Assembly: GCA_964545895.1 (NCBI GenBank)
Contig: CAZJHS010000036.1
Span: 1-28,159, forward strand
From: UBA6183 sp964545895
GTDB taxonomy: Bacteria > Bacteroidota > Bacteroidia > UKL13-3
Length of the DNA: 28,159 nucleotides
Reading direction: 5' to 3'
Shown here: in pieces, positions 24,986-28,159 of the stretch
How the letters are laid out: every line of letters starts with the position of its first letter
Position numbering within the stretch: the stretch's first letter is position 1
Made by a program: the position numbers and the translations under genes
The notes under the pieces: model-generated
What the model was told of the DNA's origin: nothing
Seen by the model: the letters and a program-made list of their open reading frames with translations, nothing else
Databases searched by the model: none

Positions 24986-25456
24986 ATGCAAACATCAACA
25001 CTGGCACAATTAAAAAAAGAATTACAAACGCTGCCTCAACCCCAATTGGTAGAGCTTTGTGTGCGCTTGGCTAAGTACAAAAAAGAAAACAAAGAGTTGG
25101 TGCATTACTTGTTGTTTGAAGCAACCGATGAGCAAGCATTTATTAAACAAGTAAAGCAAGAAATAACCGAGCAGTTTAAAGAGGTAAACACCTCGCATGT
25201 GTACTACGCCAAAAAAACTATTCGTAAAATATTACGTGGCGTAAATAAGCATGCCAAATACAGTGGTATTGCACAAACTAATATTGAGCTATTAATTTAC
25301 TTTTTGCAGCACATGCGTAAGCTCGAAAAGCTACTTTACGAAAGCAACCAATTGATGAACTTGTACGAAGCTCAAATTAAAAAAATACACAAAGAGCTGG
25401 GCAAACTGCACGAAGATTTGCAGTATGATTACCAAAAAGAATTGGAGGATTTGTAG
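24986..25456 (+). CDS. Hypothetical helical protein (156 aa)
   Basis: No family recognised. The protein is strongly helical, basic in the middle and acidic at the end. It begins MQTSTLAQLKKELQTLPQPQ, then LVELCVRLAKYKKENKELVHYLLFEA and YYAKKTIRKILRGVNKHAKYSG (about 73-94). A long coiled-coil-like stretch follows (about 105-156: MRKLEKLLYESNQLMNLYEAQIKKIHKELGKL) ending KELEDL. No signal peptide or membrane helix is seen, so cytoplasmic. The even helix pattern and clean start argue for a real conserved gene rather than a chance frame. It follows the E1 terminator at 17 bp and converges on the PIN toxin gene with 9 bp between. Confidence 0.75.
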   Translation: MQTSTLAQLKKELQTLPQPQLVELCVRLAKYKKENKELVHYLLFEATDEQAFIKQVKQEITEQFKEVNTSHVYYAKKTIRKILRGVNKHAKYSGIAQTNIELLIYFLQHMRKLEKLLYESNQLMNLYEAQIKKIHKELGKLHEDLQYDYQKELEDL

Positions 25457-25465
25457 CCTAAAACT

Positions 25466-25879
25466 TTAAGGCACCAAGGATAAAAAAGCCTCTGGAGTAA
25501 GTATACTTATAGTGGCCTTTTTGTAGTCTTTTATGTTTCGGGTAATAAGCGTTGTTAAATTGTGCTCCACGGCACAACTGTATTGTATCGCATCTTCAAA
25601 ATCGTTAAAATCAGATACTAAAGCCAAGTCAATGGTTTTACTATCAACAGGTAATACTTGCACCAGCGTTTTAAACTTTCCTACAATTTGCCTGGAGTGA
25701 TTGGTGGAGTATTGCGAACGCAATACATAATCGATATTGGCAAATGATAATGACGAAACATAAATCTTGATCTTACGCGTATCGGCCAACGAAAACAATA
25801 TTTCTGCAGTGGTATTAAATGGTTGGCGGCCCGAAAGTAAATCAATACAAACATCAGTATCAACAAACACTTTTATCAT
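25466..25879 (-). CDS. PIN-domain toxin (VapC-like ribonuclease)
   Basis: A 137-residue protein with a PIN fold. Asp7 and Asp9 in VFVDTDVCIDLL, Asp96 in DFNDFEDAIQYSCA (90-103), and Asp118 in ITRNIKDYK are placed as the metal-binding acids of the family. The second acid, usually a Glu near residue 45, has no clear equivalent: SLSFANIDYVLR shows Asn48. The C-terminus ILTPEAFL is typical of PIN toxins that pair with small antitoxins. Expected activity is Mg2+-dependent cleavage of RNA, held in check by the upstream DUF6364-like protein, whose stop lies 2 bp before this start. Convergent with the 156-aa gene. Confidence 0.9.
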   Translation of the reverse strand: MIKVFVDTDVCIDLLSGRQPFNTTAEILFSLADTRKIKIYVSSLSFANIDYVLRSQYSTNHSRQIVGKFKTLVQVLPVDSKTIDLALVSDFNDFEDAIQYSCAVEHNLTTLITRNIKDYKKATISILTPEAFLSLVP

Positions 25880-25881
25880 AT

Positions 25882-26127
25882 TTACTTGGTGTATTTGTTT
25901 AACACATGTTTCTTATAGTCCTTTTTATAATCGGTATCTTTAGGCAAATTTATTACCCCCGAAAGACTTTTAACCAAAGGTGTTATTTCGTGTTCGTGCT
26001 GCGGACTAACCAATAAACCAAGATATGATTCTATTAATTTAGAAAGGCTTGTGTTTTTCTTTTTTGCATACATTTTAGCCTGTTCAATAACTTCATTGTT
26101 TAGCTTTAATGTTAACTTGTTGTCCAT
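25882..26127 (-). CDS. DUF6364-like antitoxin
   Basis: An 81-residue protein. Its N-terminus MDNKLTLKLNNEVIEQAKMYAKKKNTSLSKLIESYL reads as a ribbon-helix-helix DNA-binding unit: a strand with alternating residues (LTLKLNNEV), then helix-turn-helix with the NTSLSKLIE turn. The C-terminal part (INLPKDTDYKKDYKKHVLNKYTK) is the expected toxin-binding tail. I recognise it as close to DUF6364, which accompanies PIN toxins. It probably represses its own promoter: two TATACGTA copies flank the -7 box upstream. Translation is followed after 2 bp by the toxin gene. Confidence 0.85.
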   Translation of the reverse strand: MDNKLTLKLNNEVIEQAKMYAKKKNTSLSKLIESYLGLLVSPQHEHEITPLVKSLSGVINLPKDTDYKKDYKKHVLNKYTK

Positions 26128-26141
26128 GTGTTGATGCTAAT

Positions 26142-26171
26142 TATACGTACAAATATAAAAAACTATACGTA
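26142..26171. promoter_or_regulatory. Candidate antitoxin operator (two TATACGTA sites)
   Basis: TATACGTA occurs at 26142-26149 and 26164-26171, 22 bp apart, which is about two helical turns and puts both on one DNA face. One site touches the expected transcription start and the other fills the promoter spacer, where a bound ribbon-helix-helix protein would block polymerase. The core TACGTA is palindromic, as expected for a dimer. Confidence 0.6.
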
Positions 26172-26179
26172 AACCCAAA
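26150..26179 (-). promoter_or_regulatory. Promoter of the antitoxin/PIN operon
   Basis: Minus strand: TTTG (plus 26176-26179), an 18-base spacer, then TATATTTG (plus 26150-26157), an exact -33/-7 pair. The antitoxin ATG is 22 bases downstream. Confidence 0.85.
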
Positions 26180-26214
26180 AGTGTATTATCATAAAATCAA
26201 CACAAACATATAAC

Positions 26215-26673
26215 CTAAAATGGCGAGTTAGTTACGATTAAATTATTGCCATCTTGCTTTACGTAATACTGTTTTAAAGCACGTTTGGCCGGGCTTGCCA
26301 GTACATTACCTGTTGCAGGATCAAACTTACTGCCACAGCAACTTACCCAAGTAGGATTGTATTGTCCGCACTTATAAAATGCACGTGTACTATCCATACT
26401 AATATAGCTACAAGCATCGGTTGGGTTATGCGGACAGGTTCTATCAAAAGCCACATACTCGTTAAAAATAGTGTGGTAAATAATTACGCCTTTATTGCCT
26501 GCATTTTCGTACACAAAACCTTGCGGCAAGGTTAATGCAGTGTAAGTAGGCAGGTTTAAATTAATATTTAAATACACCTGCACAGGTGTAAAAAAATCCG
26601 TGGTGTTGGTATTGTTATCGTTGCAGGCAAAGAGTGTGAGCAAGCCTACTAAAATGGCGGTTAGTTTATTCAT
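26215..26673 (-). CDS. Rieske-like lipoprotein with altered cluster motif
   Basis: A 152-residue protein from the ATG at 26673; a longer TTG-started frame runs inside the upstream gene and is rejected. MNKLTAILVGLLTLFAC is a lipoprotein signal with lipid Cys17. The C-terminal half looks like a Rieske [2Fe-2S] domain: VAFDRTCPHNP with Cys80 and His82 (the C-x-H half), then VSCCGSKFDPATG (110-122) at the place of the usual CPCHGSxFD, and a LKQYYVKQDGNNLIV ending strand. The second half should be C-x2-H but reads Val-Ser-Cys-Cys, so the standard ligands are incomplete. Extra cysteines are Cys88 and Cys102. It overlaps the end of the hydroxyacyl-CoA dehydrogenase gene by 8 bp, hence is co-transcribed. 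Envelope-located, function unknown. Confidence 0.82.
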   Translation of the reverse strand: MNKLTAILVGLLTLFACNDNNTNTTDFFTPVQVYLNINLNLPTYTALTLPQGFVYENAGNKGVIIYHTIFNEYVAFDRTCPHNPTDACSYISMDSTRAFYKCGQYNPTWVSCCGSKFDPATGNVLASPAKRALKQYYVKQDGNNLIVTNSPF

Positions 26674-27514
26674 AACTGTAAAATCCTTTACCCGTTTTAC
26701 GTCCGTGGTGGCCAGCATCAACCTTTTGCTGCTGGATGCGGCTTGGCCTAAATTTTCCATCTTGGTGAAACAGGTTATAAATAGACGTTGTAACGGAGAA
26801 ATTAGTATCAACCCCAATTAAATCCATTAACTTAAACGGACCCATTTTAAAGCCACTGCTTTCCATCAAGGCATCAATGGTTTCAAAATCGGCAATGCGT
26901 TCTTCGGCAATTTTTAAACCCTCTACATAATAGTGGCGGGCCACACGGTTAACAATAAAACCTGGCGCATCGGCAGCCATTACACAAGTTTTGCCCATGC
27001 CTTCAATTAATTGTTTGCATTGGTTGGCAATAACAGCATCGGTTTCAACCCCACTAATAATTTCCACCAATTTCATAATAGGTGCTGGGTTAAAAAAGTG
27101 TATGCCCAAAAAGCGTTTAGGGTTTGGCACAGTTGCCGCAATTTGCGTTACGGGTATGCTTGATGTGTTGGTAGCCAAAATAGTTTCGGGACCATTTACA
27201 GCTGCCACATCATTAAAAAATTGCTGTTTAATAGCCAAGCGCTCTACAATAGCTTCAATAATTAAATCGGCTTTAAGTTGTGCAACGTTGTGGGTGTATT
27301 GAATACGCGATATAATTTCGGCCTTTTTATCGCTGGTTATTTTTTGTTTTTGCACCAACGATTCTAAACTTTTTTCAATGCCCGCTTGGGCCTTAGTAAG
27401 CATGTTTTCGTTTACATCAAACAAAATAGTTTGGTAGCCGTAAGTAGCGGTTACCTGTGCAATACCAGCGCCCATAGTTCCGGCACCTGCAATACCAATG
27501 GTGTTAATTTCCAT
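26666..27514 (-). CDS. hbd: 3-hydroxyacyl-CoA (3-hydroxybutyryl-CoA) dehydrogenase
   Basis: A 282-residue protein of normal family length. It oxidises 3-hydroxybutyryl/acyl-CoA to the 3-oxoacyl-CoA with NAD (or reverses this), in fatty-acid or aromatic-compound breakdown in the cytoplasm. The dinucleotide motif GAGTMGAGIAQ is at 10-20. Catalytic residues follow at the right spacing: Ser118, His139 (GIHFFNPAP), Glu151 (LVEII), and Asn189 (FIVNR). The C-terminus GRKTGKGFYSYE is the usual ending. A TATATTTG box ends four bases before the ATG, without a clear -33 element. The last codons overlap the start of the Rieske-like lipoprotein gene. Confidence 0.95.
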   Translation of the reverse strand: MEINTIGIAGAGTMGAGIAQVTATYGYQTILFDVNENMLTKAQAGIEKSLESLVQKQKITSDKKAEIISRIQYTHNVAQLKADLIIEAIVERLAIKQQFFNDVAAVNGPETILATNTSSIPVTQIAATVPNPKRFLGIHFFNPAPIMKLVEIISGVETDAVIANQCKQLIEGMGKTCVMAADAPGFIVNRVARHYYVEGLKIAEERIADFETIDALMESSGFKMGPFKLMDLIGVDTNFSVTTSIYNLFHQDGKFRPSRIQQQKVDAGHHGRKTGKGFYSYE

Positions 27515-27674
27515 GCATCAAATATAAGGTAAGCAGTTTAAGTTTTTGTGTTCATTTTTAGGGGTAACGTTTCCTGCATATTAAAAAAGCCCTATTTGTT
27601 TTAATTCAATAATTAACATGTAGTTAAATTACCAAGTGGCTTAATTTATTAACATATTTAATGTTTTACATTAG

Positions 27675-27694
27675 CTATAAACTAAACTATAAAC
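27675..27694. repeat. CTATAAAC direct repeat in an A-rich leader
   Basis: CTATAAAC occurs at 27675-27682 and 27687-27694, 12 bp apart, inside an A-rich leader that runs to the start codon at 27714. It resembles the tract at 849-899. No promoter element of the TTTG/TAnnTTTG type was found convincingly in 27515-27713. Confidence 0.5.
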
Positions 27695-27713
27695 AATATA
27701 AAACACTAGCACT

Positions 27714-28159
27714 ATGGCTCTTATTCAAACTACCATTAACCAATTAAGAACAGGCGTAGGCCTTAACCCTGCAGACGAATATTATACCACAGACGAAGAA
27801 CAAGAAGGGTTTTGGTATGCTGACAATACTGGATACGGAACTGTAAGTAATGATAATACTGGAACGGCTATTTTTAACATGCCAGGTAATCAATTATACA
27901 GGAGGGTTTACGATAAAGGTTTTGTAAACGTAAAATGGTTTGGAGCAAAAGGCGATGGATTAACAGATGACACGATTGCCATACAAGCCGCTTTAGATTT
28001 TATCAGTAAAACAACGAATACATCTACTGCAAGCCAAGCAGAGTTTGGTGGAGGTACCGTATTTTTACCCAAAGGTATTTACTTAATTACTGAAACCCTG
28101 CTTATTGGCCAAAACTGTAAATTAACGGGCGTTAATAACCGCTATCATTTTGAGTATCT
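27714..28159 (+). CDS. Pectate-lyase-fold (tailspike-like) protein, N-terminal part
   Basis: The 148 codons from the ATG at 27714 run off the window edge. Residues about 71-100 contain VNVKWFGAKGDGLTDDTIAIQ, the standard opening of the Pectate_lyase_3 / glycosyl-hydrolase-28-related right-handed beta-helix. GGGTVFLPKGIYLI (112-125) is the next coil. The first 70 residues (TTDEEQEGFWYADNTGYG, NTGTAIFNMP, YRRVYDKG) are the head region often placed before this fold in phage tailspikes and in bacterial polysaccharide-active proteins. There is no signal peptide, so if exported it does not use the Sec pathway at this start. Whether it is an enzyme, a tailspike-like fibre or a structural surface protein cannot be told from this part. 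Confidence 0.88.
   Translation, partial: MALIQTTINQLRTGVGLNPADEYYTTDEEQEGFWYADNTGYGTVSNDNTGTAIFNMPGNQLYRRVYDKGFVNVKWFGAKGDGLTDDTIAIQAALDFISKTTNTSTASQAEFGGGTVFLPKGIYLITETLLIGQNCKLTGVNNRYHFEY

Overview
The window is an AT-rich chromosomal segment of a Bacteroidota bacterium, most likely an aerobic environmental member of the Sphingobacteriia/Chitinophagia/Flavobacteriia side of the phylum. Several independent signs point there: a 1725-residue secreted protein ending in a type IX secretion (T9SS) sorting domain, a TPR/PD40/OmpA protein with the PorE-type architecture, a DUF5686 outer-membrane protein, tandem DUF1573 proteins, and promoters of the Bacteroidota form TTTG-N18/19-TAnnTTTG with little use of Shine-Dalgarno sites. 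The genus cannot be told from the sequence. No rRNA, tRNA, CRISPR array, integrase or transposase was seen.

Layout. 1-451: start of an exodeoxyribonuclease III gene (minus strand, cut by the window edge). 452-917: the only long gene-free stretch, holding two copies of an 83-bp repeat 164 bp apart and an A-rich low-complexity tract. 918-5072: a small SET-domain protein, convergent with a minus-strand cluster of a conserved unknown protein, an exported cyclophilin-like protein and a DUF5686 protein. 5142-15763: three large cell-envelope or secreted proteins (lamin-tail repeat protein, OmpA/PD40 protein, T9SS cargo with beta-helix and LamG regions). 15971-18731: an unknown protein plus a SAM methyltransferase, convergent with an exported alpha/beta hydrolase. 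18889-20015: a small membrane protein, then a hicB-hicA toxin-antitoxin pair followed closely by a 60-residue membrane protein. 20140-22303: alanine dehydrogenase and two tandem DUF1573 proteins, each unit with its own hairpin terminator. 22511-25456: a fused 2-oxoacid dehydrogenase E1 and an unknown coiled-coil protein. 25466-26127: a DUF6364-like/PIN-domain toxin-antitoxin pair with a well-formed promoter and candidate operator. 26215-27514: 3-hydroxyacyl-CoA dehydrogenase overlapping a Rieske-like lipoprotein gene. 27714-end: start of a pectate-lyase-fold (tailspike-like) protein.

How they work together. Most of the window is ordinary core and envelope content rather than one dedicated system. 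The envelope genes fit a T9SS-bearing cell surface. Alanine dehydrogenase, the E1 fusion and the hydroxyacyl-CoA dehydrogenase serve amino-acid and acyl-CoA catabolism. The points most worth a second look are enzyme-family members with altered key residues (the E1 fusion with an apparent Asp/Asn swap at the ThDP-metal motif, the cyclophilin without its catalytic Arg, the Rieske-like lipoprotein without the second Cys-x2-His), the hicBA-plus-membrane-protein set, the paired repeat flanking the promoter -7 box of the PIN toxin operon, and the unknown-protein/methyltransferase pair. No clearly new multi-gene system could be demonstrated from the sequence alone.
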